The notes: generated by a model not told the origin, from the letters alone. Numbered from the stretch's first letter, positions 21,072 to 31,500 are shown. The stretch: DNA of 64,000 nucleotides from Ypsolopha sequella (GCA_934047225.1 OW204000.1:13348001-13412000); one strand, 5' to 3'. A program made the numbers and translations.

Positions 21072-21411
21072 CTGAAGTTAAGAAATTTTATTTAATCACT
21101 TAGTTACATACGATTCATACTTACGCTTACAAAAAAATAATAATACGTAGATACAATCGCATAATTTTTTTATATATATATATATATATTATATATTTAC
21201 ATAATATGTACATTATATATCTATACATTCTGTCTGACTGCAAGAGTAAGTACTGTTACATTTTACTGTTGTACAGTTATACTCGGACTCAAGAGTTGTT
21301 TACATTTTTTGCGTAATTTCAAAAGTTGGTTGTTCTGTACGATCAATAAAACATCTCGTTACAGTTTCAAAGAATTGTTTTCTTATCTTCAGCACTCTCA
21401 AATTTGATGAT
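21072..21411. other. Intergenic with (TA)n microsatellite
   Basis: 21171-21198 is a TA microsatellite; the rest is unassigned. Confidence 0.6.
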
Positions 21412-21890
21412 TTGTATGGTTCCGTAGTACCTAAAAGGTACAAAAGGAACCTTTATGGTGAGACTCCGTTGTCCGTCCGACCGTATGTCACAGCCTCATA
21501 ACTTTAGCACCTTTAAAGATAAAGACATGAAATTTGGCACAAAAATAGCATTTATTTGCCCACATATCACGATGTAAAAAAAGATTGAAATTATTCAAAA
21601 TATTTCCAAAACAAAACTGAAAAATGTTATCCTAAAAATACAATATGGGTATCAAATTATAGATATCAAAAAGCTGATTGTAAAAATACATTGATATAAA
21701 AAAATGTATGTCTTTATCTCCAAAACTGGTAGACCGAGCATTATGAAAAAAATCATTGTAATAGTGTTTACGTAAAGATTACAGGAAAAATAAAGCAGTT
21801 GAGAAATTCACGAAAAAAAATAGTAAATTAAATTTATGATCCACAATACGGAACCCTAGGTACGCGAGTCTGACTCGCACTTGGCCGGTT
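21412..21890 (-). repeat. CCGGCCAAGTGC repeat (F1), reverse copy
   Basis: Runs from GGTTCCGTAGTACC to GACTCGCACTTGGCCGG. It is the reverse-complement counterpart of 25436-25988 (GTTCCGTATT...GGAGTCTCACC...GGAACCCT). I recall this family as abundant in Lepidoptera; its class is not settled by this sequence. Confidence 0.75.
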
Positions 21891-22498
21891 TTTTTCTTCT
21901 TATTTCTAGTTTCCATTTTTATTTTTAAAAATCCAAGCAAGATACAACTAAATGATTTTTATTTACATGTACACACAACTGATATTTTGATGTATATGAT
22001 AAGATAGTACACTGTATGATATAGTATAGTACGAGTATGATAGTACACTCTATCAGAGCTTCGAGACGAGTGAGGGGGAACCAGGGCTCAGAAAACTGGC
22101 ATCTATAGGTCTTGCCTCGACAGCCGCTGGCGGGCAACTGGCGGCCGCTCGCCGAGTAGTCGCGAATCAATTTTTCTTTTTAAATTAAGGGAAAAAAAAA
22201 CGATTTTCATTAAAAAAAAAATAACCACAAAAGTTATTAGTACAATAGTTTTACTTTAATTATCTGCAATTTTTATGCAATTTGGTTAAGTACACGTTAC
22301 ATAAAACGAAAATATCTTAAAAATCGACATAGTTTCGGATTTTTTTTCGATCGAGCAAAGTGTAACGTCTCGCAAATTGAACCACAAAAAACACTGCACA
22401 AAAGATGTATCTGAAACATATATTTTTTTCAGATTTTAAAAATAACTATTTGATGCTTTAAAATGAGTTTGAAAACAGACAAAATTGGGATAAGCCCC
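21891..22498. other. No gene recognised
   Basis: AT-rich, with a GC-richer patch at 22050-22165. Nothing assignable. Confidence 0.4.
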
Positions 22499-22627
22499 CC
22501 CTCAGAGGAATAACGTAGAATAGAGTCCATGCTAATATAGCAACGAAATACATTTGTTTGTCCTATTTTTACTTATCGCCTTCTACAACGCGTTAGGAGA
22601 TGCTATGCTAGGTTATTCCTCTCAGGG
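22499..22627. mobile_element. Short MITE, 16-bp inverted ends
   Basis: CCCTCAGAGGAATAAC at the left and GTTATTCCTCTCAGGG at the right; 129 bp; no clear target duplication. Confidence 0.6.
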
Positions 22628-23232
22628 CCTAAGTACCTACCTAGTGGTCTGTGTCCTTGACTCAAGAGGTACACATTTTTAAAGCAACATTAACTTGCGT
22701 TACGCTATTTGGAGTTGCCTAGAATTTTTAGTTGCATTAATTTCAAGAAATTATTTATTGTTGCCGAAATACGAGTATGTAGCTTGAAGTTATTTGCTAT
22801 TTGAGTACGGGTTGGTCTTGATTTTATAAACTGTTGAATATTTGTAAAACAGTGAGAGCTTGGACTGTGCTATGTCATACTGCCAGAGTGTACAGGGCGT
22901 AGAATTTAAGGGAGCTCATAATCTTCCAAGAAGGTTGGTGGCGTTAGAAAACGTTAGAGTAATCTTCTTCAAAGTAGGTGAACCTAGCTTGACCGCTTAC
23001 TGACTTGACCTACTTGCTATTGGGGAAATTGCATATCGCCACTTTTTGTCTCTTTATGGTAGTAATAACAGTGGAACTTTGAAAATGGCGCCGGTTGGTC
23101 GGGGCTGCCAGAAAAATCCATTAGATCGCCGATACCGACTCTAGGTCATAAAAGGAGGTCCCCTATTACTCGAACTAGAACTCGAATAAATTCATTAGTA
23201 TTTATTTACGTATCCCCACTTACGTATCCTAC
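22628..23232. other. No gene recognised
   Basis: 22850-23160 has a more balanced base composition and may be old LINE sequence, but no frame is readable. Confidence 0.35.
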
Positions 23233-23418
23233 TTAAAGGAAGCGTATGCACCACTGAAGTCAATGACGTCAACTAAGAAGCATTGCGATGACCACAAGCA
23301 CAAGTGGACCAATATTGCACCCGAAGGCACTTTGCCAACCTGGATAAGTAGGGTCAAGACAGCAAAGACCGGGGCCGCCAGTCTTAACAGTGGTGTTAGG
23401 TGTGTGGACACGAAGTAG
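23233..23418 (+). pseudogene. Unidentified 61-codon coding-like fragment
   Basis: A frame ending at TAG 23416-23418 reads KEAYAPLKSMTSTKKHCDDH, KHKWTNIAPEGTLPTWISRV, then KTAKTGAASLNSGVRCVDTK. Composition (Lys/Thr-rich, hydrophilic, few AT-type codons) looks protein-like against its AT-rich surroundings. No start, domain or splice context is convincing. It may be the last exon of a gene or a transposon relic. Confidence 0.25.
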
Positions 23419-23609
23419 GCTTTTACTTTTTGTTAAAGATTTTTATAGTTTTTGAAAACACGTCATAATTTTTTGGCCATTTTAGCCACTGTTCTCTAAC
23501 AAACCTCCTTTCAAACTTTCATAATTTTTATTTTGTTAACTTTGTCAAAATCCGATACCAAGTATTTTTGTATATGAAATTCAATGTTGTTCAGATCAGT
23601 TCAGTGTAT

Positions 23610-23830
23610 TTATTTATTAATAGTTGTTGCCCGCGACTTCGTCCGCGTGGGAGAAGATAATACGGCCACAGTGTAATCCCTTGGGAATCCCGAAAAGTGT
23701 CCCAGTTTTCAAGTTGGATAATAAGTTATCAAACTGTGATCACCCTTCTTCCTTTCTTTGTAATCCATGTCTCACTACTGAGGATCGTACTGTGGTAACC
23801 GCATCAATACCCGTTCAGTAGTTTTTGCGT
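23610..23830 (+). repeat. RTE-like LINE/SINE 3' fragment
   Basis: TTGCCCGCGACTTCGTCCGC followed by CGTTCAGTAGTTTTTGCGTG are hallmarks, from recall, of a repeat tail found throughout Lepidoptera. It is not a gene although 65 codons are open. Confidence 0.6.
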
Positions 23831-24690
23831 GATGCATGAAATACCGACAAATAATCCGTTTTTTTTTGTACCAGTATCCTGTACCGCTATTTTTTTTGGA
23901 ATCATTTATGTACAGACAGACACAGCTCTTTTCTTTTACAGTTTTTAAAAGTATTTAATATTAAATATTATAATATAAATAATATTTATTAAAACAATTA
24001 ACTTAAATAACATTAAAATTAAAATTAAAATAAAAATATCCTTAAAAATAATCTAAGACAAATTAAAACATAAACTATATTATAAATAAAAAACTTCGTC
24101 CAAATCGCATATTATAATATAAATATAAAAATAATATAAAGTTTTCTTGTTTTTTTCTTTTAAATTATCGTTGGTGACATCTATAGGCCTTCATCGCCAG
24201 GAAATATTATTTGCTATGTAACTTCTTACTTCTAACAGAAGAAAAGTACATTCCAAAAATCTTACTATATTCTAGTTCAAAATAAGTTGTGATCTGTGAA
24301 AACTACATGAAAATGCGTTCAGTAGTTTCGGAGATGTGTGCGAACAAACAAACAGACAGATAGAAAAGAATTCTAAAAATCACTGATTTGTGTTCTATTA
24401 CTCTTCCTAAGTTACCCCCTTTCTATTTTTATTACTAATCTTCAATGTACAGACACACCGATATCTACTCTTTTATTACGTGTATTGATTTATCCATTCG
24501 TAAATAGATTTATACAATTCAACAAAGTTAATAAAATGTTTAGTTTTAATTGATCGGCATTCGATATAAGTAATATATTCTACGATACATTCAACGTTCA
24601 GAGGTTTTATGTTTAAAAGGTTTTTCGTTTTGGGCCGTTTGACATTTTCAAGGTTCTTAATTTTTTTTAAAGATAAACATAATCACTACA
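23831..24690. other. Old repeat debris
   Basis: 24305-24360 (CGTTCAGTAGTTTCGGAG then AACAAACAGACAGA) is another piece of the same tail as 23610-23830; 23945-24110 is extremely AT-rich. Confidence 0.45.
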
Positions 24691-24857
24691 TAGTATAAAA
24701 CAAAGTCGCTTCCCGTTGTCTGTCTGTCCCTATGTATGCTTAGATCTTTAAAACTACGCAACTAATCAAAATTGATGCGGTTTTTTTAATAGAGTGATTC
24801 AAGAGGAGGGGTTATATGTATAATACATGCCCGTGCGAAGCCGGGGCGGGTCACTAG
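24691..24857 (+). repeat. RTE-like 3' tail
   Basis: TCGCTTCCCGTTGTCTGTCTG ... CCCGTGCGAAGCCGGGGCGG then TCACTAGTA. The compact hairpin-like GAAGCCGGGGC end matches tails at 36485-36650 and, in reverse, 57535-57745. Confidence 0.6.
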
Positions 24858-25375
24858 TAATAAAATAAAATAGCTTTATTGTTTAAAAACAGAGCATTTA
24901 CACAAGTTGCAGGGGCCCTTGTACTAGACCTGAAAGACCTGATTTACTGGGTGCCCCGCTCTACCACCAAGACAATTAATATTTGAACTTAAATAAAAGT
25001 CGGTACAGCCTTGTTAATAATAATATTAATAAATCTTACTCTAAAATACTACAATATTAAGTTAACATATGTTTGTTTTATTGTGTGTGTGTGAAGATGT
25101 GTAGAAGTGTGTGAGAGGGTGTAGAAGGGTATGTGAGGATGTGTATGTGTGTGATGTGGAAGCGCGTGTGCGGTTTCGTACATGTTAAGTGAGTTAGTAT
25201 AGCATAATTTACTTGGGTTTTCTGTTTCTTCATAATTTAGATAGTTTAGATAAAGCGTAAGTTTCCGTTTTATTTCCGATACGGTAAACTGGTAAATTTC
25301 AATAATTAAGAGAACTATCTTTTTTTTTTTGAGGCTTTACTATTCTGTATAAACGGGAGTAGCGCAGAATCGCGA
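24858..25375. other. Intergenic, with a GT-rich tract
   Basis: 25078-25190 is a degenerate (GT)n/(GTGTGA) microsatellite. 24858-24960 starts AATAAAATAGCTTTATTG and may be a reversed 3' end of a transcript-derived repeat. Confidence 0.4.
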
Positions 25376-25432
25376 TATATGTTATCAATAAGAGGAGGTC
25401 TTTGCCCAGCAGTAGGCCACTTTACAGGCTAC
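25376..25432 (+). repeat. LINE 3' terminal fragment
   Basis: AGGAGGTCTTTGCCCAGCAG then TAGGCCACTTTACAGGCTAC and an A-rich end; a familiar lepidopteran LINE tail. Confidence 0.55.
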
Positions 25433-25435
25433 ATA

Positions 25436-25988
25436 AAAAAAAAACCGGCCAAGTGCAAGTCAGAATTGCGTACCTAGGGTTCCGTATTTTGGATGATAAA
25501 TTAAATGTTTTTTCGTGAATTTCTCAACCGCTTTATTTTTCCTGTAATCTTTACGTAAACACATTATATTACCATGGTATTTTTGCATATTTTTAGTCCA
25601 TTAGTTTTGGAGATAAGGGTGTTGAGACATATTTTTTTTTTTTTTTTAAGATTTCTCGAAACCAATGCCAGTAAATATAGTAAAAGTATATATTTTTACA
25701 ATTCACTTTTTAATATCTACAATTTGATACCCATTTTGTATTTTAAGGATAATATTTTTTATTTTTCTCAATTTTATTTTGGAAAAATTTTGAACAATTT
25801 AAAATTTTTCATATATTTTTTTATACCGTGATATGTGGGCAAATTAATGATATTTTTGTGCAAACTTTCATGTCGTTATCTTTAACGGTGCTAAAGTTAT
25901 GAGGCTGTGATATACGGACGGACGGACGGACGGACAACGGAGTCTCACCATAAAGTTTACTTTTGTACCTTTTAGATACGGAACCCTA
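25436..25988 (+). repeat. CCGGCCAAGTGC repeat (F1), forward copy
   Basis: Head AACCGGCCAAGTGCAAGTCA, GGTTCCGTATT, a long AT-rich middle, (GGAC)n at 25915-25935, then CGGAGTCTCACC and GGAACCCT. Same family as 21412-21890 and 43455-44060. Confidence 0.75.
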
Positions 25989-26391
25989 AAAACGAATCAA
26001 TGAAAAATCAGTGCCAGTATCATCAGTTATTTTGCTATAAACATTCAATTTAAGTTGTTTTATGTGATTAATGTTGTTTTGTTGGTAGATGTCGAAAATG
26101 TTCTTACAGACTATAAAATAATAAAATGTTTAGGGCTCAAAATTTTTCAAGTAACTGGAATGACTCGTTCTTGTTTGTCTCATAGGTGGTCTAGAGGTCT
26201 TAGAGAAAATGCATAATTAATAAGAATTATTTATCTTATTTAACCGGTTTCCTCAGATTGATTCGATCCGGATTTGAAATAATCAAATGTGTCATAACCT
26301 GTCTGTTGTTTAATTGTTTGATGACTAATCTTTGAATTCACAACGAAGTAGTATACGAGTAATCAAAATAATAACTTGAGTTTTCGGTAAA
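25989..26391. other. No gene recognised
   Basis: AT-rich spacer before the SINE. Confidence 0.4.
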
Positions 26392-26674
26392 GCGGCGGTA
26401 GCTCAGCTCTTAAATCTTGAGATCCTGGTTCAATCCCCGGTCGGGCATGCACCAATGAGTTTTTCGGAATTTATGTGCACAATATTTGTTCTTACTTATC
26501 ACTTGCTGAACGGTGAAGGAAAACATCGTGAGAAAATCTGCATCCCCTGAAAAGCGTGTATTAGTGCCCGAAGTACGGCGATATACGTTGGAACGTAACA
26601 ATCTTCGGTGAAATGCGGCTGTACCGAGTGTGAACTGTGACTTGCATTTCAGGACACTTCTGACACCTCTCTGG
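26392..26674 (+). mobile_element. tRNA-derived SINE
   Basis: The tRNA-like head has TAGCTCAGCTC (A box) and GGTTCAATCCC (B box), and is followed by a body with AACGGTGAAGGAAAACATCG, a segment I know from lepidopteran SINEs. The tail is interrupted by the hAT MITE at 26683. An antisense 116-codon frame over this block is incidental. Confidence 0.75.
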
Positions 26675-26682
26675 GATTTATG

Positions 26683-27247
26683 TAGGGTTGCCAGATGGTC
26701 CAGATAAAAAAACCGAACATTTTTATCAAAAGGTATATTTTTTTTGGTACAATTTGTCAAAGGGTCCCCCCTTTGATTTTGGCCAGATCAAACTGAGAAA
26801 ATTACCGGAAATTACTGAGACTGAACACAATGAAACACTTAGTAAACATTAAAACTTATATTTATTATTGCTATTTGGTAAGCAAAAAATCTATTTTCAA
26901 CATATTTGGCACTAGATGCTACTGCTTTTAATAAATGTTTTGCCTGAAATTGATTCTTTAAATTCAATGCAACTGAAAACACATAATTCGCTTTTTGTGG
27001 TATTCACACCTAGTCGATATATTTTGTCAGTCCATACATTACCCATTACGATAAAATCTCTTTCTACGAAGGTATTGGAGACAGGAACACTGCACACATA
27101 TTGTACCATATCGTGAGTGAGGTATACATATCGCGTATTTAAAAAAAAATGGACATTCTATTGTCCGGTTTTCCAAAATTTTCTAGACCGGACAGCCGTT
27201 CAAAAAACCGTACTGTCCGGTCTAAAACCGGACATCTGGCAACCCTA
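26683..27247. mobile_element. hAT-type MITE, TAGGGTTGCCAG ends
   Basis: TAGGGTTGCCAGATGG at the left and CATCTGGCAACCCTA at the right, flanked by perfect GATTTATG (26675-26682 and 27248-27255). 565 bp. No transposase frame inside. A shorter relative is at 54097-54309. Confidence 0.9.
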
Positions 27248-27401
27248 GATTTATGTCGTAATGATATATTTTTTATTATAATTATTAAGTTTTCGGATAT
27301 GCAAAGGTATGGTTAACCACCCAACAAGTGCTGACTTCCGTCAAGTTCCGTCACACACTGTCTCAAATCGCGAAACTTGTATTCGCGCGTACGTTAGTTG
27401 C

Positions 27402-27408
27402 GAGGTCA
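27402..27408 (+). promoter_or_regulatory. GAGGTCA nuclear-receptor-like half-site, gene B
   Basis: GAGGTCA at -118 to -112 relative to the predicted start of gene B. The same heptamer occurs at -115 to -109 of gene C. It fits the RGGTCA half-site of hormone-responsive nuclear receptors; binding is inferred only. Confidence 0.4.
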
Positions 27409-27486
27409 GTTACTTTCGAGTAACTTTGACATTGTACTTCACTAATAGTCATTAAAGTATTAAGGCAATCATTCAACGCGTAATAC

Positions 27487-27550
27487 TATAAATAGCATTG
27501 TAGCCAGAATTAAGTTATCAGTCGACCGTGTGCGGTTCGAAGTGATCTAC
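27487..27550 (+). promoter_or_regulatory. Core promoter of cuticular gene B
   Basis: TATAAATA at 27487-27494 and initiator TCAGT at 27518-27522 (+1 at A27520). Downstream, TCGACCGTGTGCGGTTCGAA then GTGATCT is shared with genes A and C. Confidence 0.85.
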
Positions 27551-27586
27551 ATTATTTCGTCAAAGAAAACACAGACCACGTTCAAT

Positions 27587-28672
27587 ATGAGATCGATGGT
27601 GGTGTTATTCGCTCTCGTGGCAGTGGCTTGCGGCTCATACGTCCCGCTGGCGCAGCCCCCGTACCACCCCGCGCTCGTGCTGGACCCGCACGGCCGCCCC
27701 CTCGACACCGCCGAGGTTATCTCCGCCCGCGCCCTGCACCACCAGGCTAAGGCTCTGGAGCACCACGCTCCCCTTGGATATGCCGCCGTTGCTCCCTTCG
27801 CTCACTCCGTCGTGGCCCCCGCAGTGTACGCCGCGCCCGCCGCCGTCTCCCACCAGTCCCGTGTGGACGTGCACTCCAGCCCCGCTGTGGTCAGCACCTA
27901 CGCTGCTGCTCCTCTGTTGAGCGCCCACTCTACCTACGGATACGGACTCGGACTCTCTGGTCATGGACACTACCTCAAGAAACGCTCCCTGGCTCTTGGA
28001 CACCTTGCCTACAGCCTTCCCTCTGCCGTCTCTCACCAGTCTCGCGTTGATGTACACTCCAGCCCAGCTGTCGTGTCCCACGCTGTACACGCCGCTCCCA
28101 TTTATACTCACGCCGCCCCAGTCTACGCCCACGTAGCTCCCTCTGCAGTGTCCCACCAGTCTCGCGTTGATATCCATTCCAGCCCTGCTGTAGTCAGCAC
28201 CTACGCCACTGCTCCTTTGTACTCCGCTCATGCAACTCCTCTTTTGAGCGCCCATTCTACTTATGGGTATGGCCTTGCTGCTCACGGACACTACCTGAAG
28301 AAGCGTTCTCTTGGACACCTTGCCTACAGCCTTCCCTCTGCCGTCTCTCACCAGTCTCGCGTTGATGTTCACTCCAGCCCAGCGGTCGTGTCCCACGCTG
28401 TGCACGCTGCCCCAGTGTACTCTCACGCCGCTCCCGTCTACGCTCACGCCGCTCCCGTCTACGCCCACGCAGCTCCCGTCTACGCCCACGCAACTCCCGT
28501 GGTTGCTCACGTCGCTCCCGCCGCCGTGTCCCACCAGTCCCGAGTGGATGTTCGCAGCAGCCCCGCCATTGTTGCACACAACGTCTATGCCGCTCCCCTC
28601 GCTCACCACACCCCAGCTCTTACCTACTCTAGCTCCCTCCTTCACTCTAGCCCTCTAGTCCATGCCTGGTAA
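27587..28672 (+). CDS. Cuticular protein B, five AVSHQSRVD motifs (361 aa)
   Basis: Probably a secreted structural cuticle protein. The start is the ATG after CACGTTCAAT, which follows a 67-nt leader and opens a signal peptide (residues 1-17, MRSMVVLFALVAVACGS). Residues 18-70 form an N-terminal region with LVLDPHGRPLDTAEVISAR. Motifs of the SAVSHQSRVDVHSSPAVV type lie at about 84-102, 145-163, 185-203, 250-268 and 311-329. A module with GHYLKKRSL...GHLAYSLP occurs twice (127-144 and 234-249), so the extra length over gene C comes from an internal duplication. A 7-residue HAAPVYA tandem fills 280-303. It ends LVHAW. No Rebers-Riddiford domain is present. The gene is intronless, GC-rich and strongly biased, which also leaves long antisense frames open; those are shadows. 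Confidence 0.92.
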   Translation: MRSMVVLFALVAVACGSYVPLAQPPYHPALVLDPHGRPLDTAEVISARALHHQAKALEHHAPLGYAAVAPFAHSVVAPAVYAAPAAVSHQSRVDVHSSPAVVSTYAAAPLLSAHSTYGYGLGLSGHGHYLKKRSLALGHLAYSLPSAVSHQSRVDVHSSPAVVSHAVHAAPIYTHAAPVYAHVAPSAVSHQSRVDIHSSPAVVSTYATAPLYSAHATPLLSAHSTYGYGLAAHGHYLKKRSLGHLAYSLPSAVSHQSRVDVHSSPAVVSHAVHAAPVYSHAAPVYAHAAPVYAHAAPVYAHATPVVAHVAPAAVSHQSRVDVRSSPAIVAHNVYAAPLAHHTPALTYSSSLLHSSPLVHAW

Positions 28673-28712
28673 ATACACGAGAGAGAATAGACGAATATGT
28701 ACTGAAAATGTA

Positions 28713-28718
28713 AATAAA
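28713..28718 (+). terminator. Polyadenylation signal of gene B
   Basis: AATAAA 40 bp after the stop codon. Confidence 0.65.
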
Positions 28719-29149
28719 AATGTATTAAATTATACCATCCTAAAACAGTAACAGTATTTTTTATTCTTACACATTATAATTATATCCTTAGATTGTAAAT
28801 AAACCTTCAAGCTGAGATGAAACATGGAACGTTCGTTTTGAAAGTAAAACTTAAAATACTGAAATCAAGTGTAAAATTTCGCAGTAATTGAGGCTTATGT
28901 GTCTAAACCTACAGTCAAAATATAAATCTATAAATATCAGAAGATCAAAGCAATAATTTTACAAAAATTAAAATACTAAGTAACTGATCCATCAAGTTTT
29001 ATGTAAAATGGAAAATTTAAACGTAATATGTTTCATCTCAATTATTGTGTATACGGCATCAATAAATAACTATTGATGATGAAACATTTTTGATCTATAA
29101 GAGAAAAATTTAGTTTATCATATTGTTAGTGTGTTCTCGAAAAACTGTC
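28719..29149. other. No gene recognised
   Basis: AT-rich spacer downstream of gene B; nothing assignable. Confidence 0.4.
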
Positions 29150-29610
29150 TAATTTGTCTTTTACGATTCGAAAACTGTTTCGAGGAATCGCTTTCCATAA
29201 AAGTTTCAAGTAGATAGATATTAAAATAAGCCTGCAATAATTAATGAAAAATAGCTATGTCTTTTGGCCTTCAGTAACGATATCAACACACATTGTAATA
29301 CGAAAAAATATATTTCTTTAACGCATCCTACAGTCTGATAAGAATTCAACCTTCAACCCAATTGGCCTCTTCTTTTTTCTTGAATATTTACAATTCGAAA
29401 ACCGTTTCGAGGAATAGCTTTCCTGAACAGTTTCTGGTATACAGATATTAAAATAAGCATGCATATCCATTATTAAACGTGAAAAGGTGTTGTTTTTCAT
29501 TCGAACTTCAGTGACGTCGTCATCACGCATTTCAATACGAAATAATATTTATTTCTTGAACGCACCTGACAAGGATTCGACCATTCACCCTTATATGATT
29601 ACGTCACTTC
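29150..29610. repeat. Tandem duplication, unit about 230 bp
   Basis: Both halves contain TTCGAAAAC(T/C)GTTTCGAGGA and CAGTAACG/CAGTGACG followed by an ATTTCTT(T/G)AACGCA(T/C)C block. Diverged; no coding frame. Similar CGTCACTTCC(A/T)GTAAATACT words recur at 29603 and 29780. Confidence 0.6.
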
Positions 29611-29978
29611 CAGTAAATACTAAAATACTTAAAAAATGGGTTTAAAAGCACGAAAATATGTATTAACGAATTATTATTTATGAAAATATGAAATTACATA
29701 CCTACATTGATATATTTATTCCAAAAAGCAGACAAAATTGCATATTCAAGTTAAGAAAACGACCGAATTAAGTAGAATGACGTCACTTCCTGTAAATACT
29801 AATAAAATCGGTTTACAAGCCCGAAAATGTCATGCCTATCATGACAAAAAAATAACATTTCAGCAAAGTTAGACCGACTTTCGCGACAAAACGATTGTAA
29901 ATAACGTCACTCGACTCAAATTTTCCGACGCATTCATTAATTAAAAAATATTTTGTAAAAAGTTATCAAATATATAGA
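29611..29978. other. No gene recognised
   Basis: GACGTCACTTCC(A/T)GTAAATACTAA occurs near 29603 and 29779, a further degenerate repeat of the preceding duplication. Confidence 0.4.
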
Positions 29979-29980
29979 TA

Positions 29981-30119
29981 CAGTACCCGGCAGTAATAAA
30001 TGCACATCGGCTATCTTCGGCTTCGTAGAGCGCCGTTTCTGTCACCGCACTGTTAATGCTTCGTGCGATAGAGGTGACGGACGCTACGATATGTGTGCAA
30101 TATTTACTGCCGGGACCTG
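29981..30119. mobile_element. MITE with CCCGGCAGTAA ends (TA target)
   Basis: CAGTACCCGGCAGTAA and the inverted TTACTGCCGGGACCTG bound 139 bp, flanked by TA (29979-29980 and 30120-30121). Consistent with a Tc1/mariner-type non-autonomous element. Confidence 0.65.
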
Positions 30120-30121
30120 TA

Positions 30122-30589
30122 TGTAGCCGTCCTTTCACTCCAAAAACATCATAACTTATCCTATCGATACGGAACGAGTGTTTATTATAGATAGATTGTA
30201 TTAAATAGAGTGTTTATTATAGACAGATTTTAGTTCTCAAGGAGAAAGTTATCATGATTATGATAATAATCTATTCAAGTAAAATGTGGGACGGATGGTT
30301 AGGTATGCTTAAATCGTAGATTTGTTGTTTAAATATAATGTTTTAGAACTAACACAAAAGCTTTGTAGGTAAATATGTGGGAAACAGTATCGCATTTAAT
30401 CACATTATTGCTCTGAAGACCTACGGATTCAATTTAAAGTGATAACAAATAACAAATTTCTGCTATTCATTACCTTCACTTCGCATTGCATTACGTTTTA
30501 CATTATCATCATACTTTTGTATTATCATTATCTTAAAGTTTACTTTAAATTCTTGTAAACCTTCTGCGGTCGTCCGAAAATTTTCTTTT
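30122..30589. other. No gene recognised
   Basis: A GAGTGTTTATTATAGA(T/C)AGATT word is duplicated at about 30176-30226. Otherwise unassigned. Confidence 0.4.
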
Positions 30590-30711
30590 TGCAACTCCAT
30601 CAAATTTTTATGGCAACTCTTGCTGTTAAAACTGTCAAATTTTGGAATGACTTGCCTATCGCTATTAAGCGTGCTCCTTTGTTTGTTAAATCCATCTACC
30701 TCTGCTACTAA
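30590..30711 (+). pseudogene. Non-LTR retrotransposon C-terminal fragment
   Basis: The plus-strand frame ATLAVKTVKFWNDLPIAIKR followed by PLFVKSIYLCY and TAA carries the F-W-N-x-L-P-x-x-I block of LINE ORF2 ends. It differs from the copy at 2171-2303, so it is another LINE subfamily. Confidence 0.55.
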
Positions 30712-30925
30712 TATTTATTTTATTTTGGTTTGTGTCTTATATTATTTGTATGGTTATTTATTACCTAGTTTACATATTTACCAAATTCTTAGATTATTTG
30801 TCAGTGTGTAAAATGTTATACTTATGTAAACGTATTTATTTTAGATTAAATATTACTATCTATTTTATCTTTTTTTTATTCAGTTTATACTATATATTTC
30901 TATAAAACACTTTATTATAATAATC

Positions 30926-30970
30926 ATTTCCAGATATATTTCGACTTGTAAAGTCGGCGTCAGTGGAATT
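30926..30970 (-). ncRNA. Hammerhead-ribozyme-like motif 2
   Basis: Minus strand: stem I strand UUCCA; core CUGACGC plus an extra C (30963-30956); stem II GACUU, loop UAC, AAGUC; GAAA (30942-30939); minimal stem III UAUA; cleavage dinucleotide UC (30934-30933); then UGGAA, which pairs with UUCCA. Compared with motif 1 at 13159-13201, stems I and II differ in sequence but stay paired, while core and GAAAUAUAU are kept. The core A9 is C here, and there is one extra base before stem II, so activity may be weak or lost. Confidence 0.5.
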
Positions 30971-31370
30971 AGGTAAAATTAATATAATATGTTAAAATGT
31001 CATAAAATGGAGTGGATGACTGACAGACAAATGAAACACAACAGAAAAAAAAAGTGTGAATGTAATGTATTAAGTAGGTAGGTTTTTAAATAGAAGTGTG
31101 GAGATGGGTAGGTGATTATTTATCTTTGTCTGGATCGTAATAAGCGACCAAATATACGACTACTCCCATGTTCTGAGTTGGATGTCTGTGAGTGGTGGTG
31201 AAAAAGATTTAATGATTCGTGCGGTGAAGCAGTTATTGAATGTCTTGTTGTGAAATCGTGTGTCGTTGGGATGGGTAACGTGTTGTTAGTAATGGAGTCC
31301 AATTTATCTATTTTATCATTATTATTTATTTTGAACACCGCTCTCGCGTTTTTCCAAAAATTTATTACGA
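30971..31370. other. No gene recognised
   Basis: On the minus strand this precedes the ribozyme-like motif and would be the retroelement body; no protein motif is readable. Confidence 0.35.
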
Positions 31371-31500
31371 CCCAAAGTTCATCTGGAAGAAATCGCTATA
31401 AGCGATAAGGCCTTTTTAAACTTTTTATAACTTTTTTTTTCGTTTTGTTTCTTTTCATGTATTTGGTATACAATAAATATTATTTGTCTTGTCTTTATTT
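31371..31500 (+). repeat. LINE 3' tail with hairpin
   Basis: AAATCGCTATAAGCGATAAGG forms a short stem and is followed by a T-rich region and ATACAATAAATATT; a common lepidopteran LINE 3' end. The sequence before it (31320-31370) may be the last of its coding part. Confidence 0.5.

Noticed and set aside
26392..26460. tRNA gene
   Set aside because: A and B boxes are present but no proper cloverleaf, and a SINE body follows.
26410..26760. 116-codon minus-strand frame
   Set aside because: Antisense of the tRNA-derived SINE and of the MITE end.
27635..28645. 336-codon antisense frame over cuticular gene B
   Set aside because: Shadow of a GC-rich, stop-poor repetitive gene; Gly/Val/Ser-rich with no promoter, and equivalent antisense frames exist over gene C.
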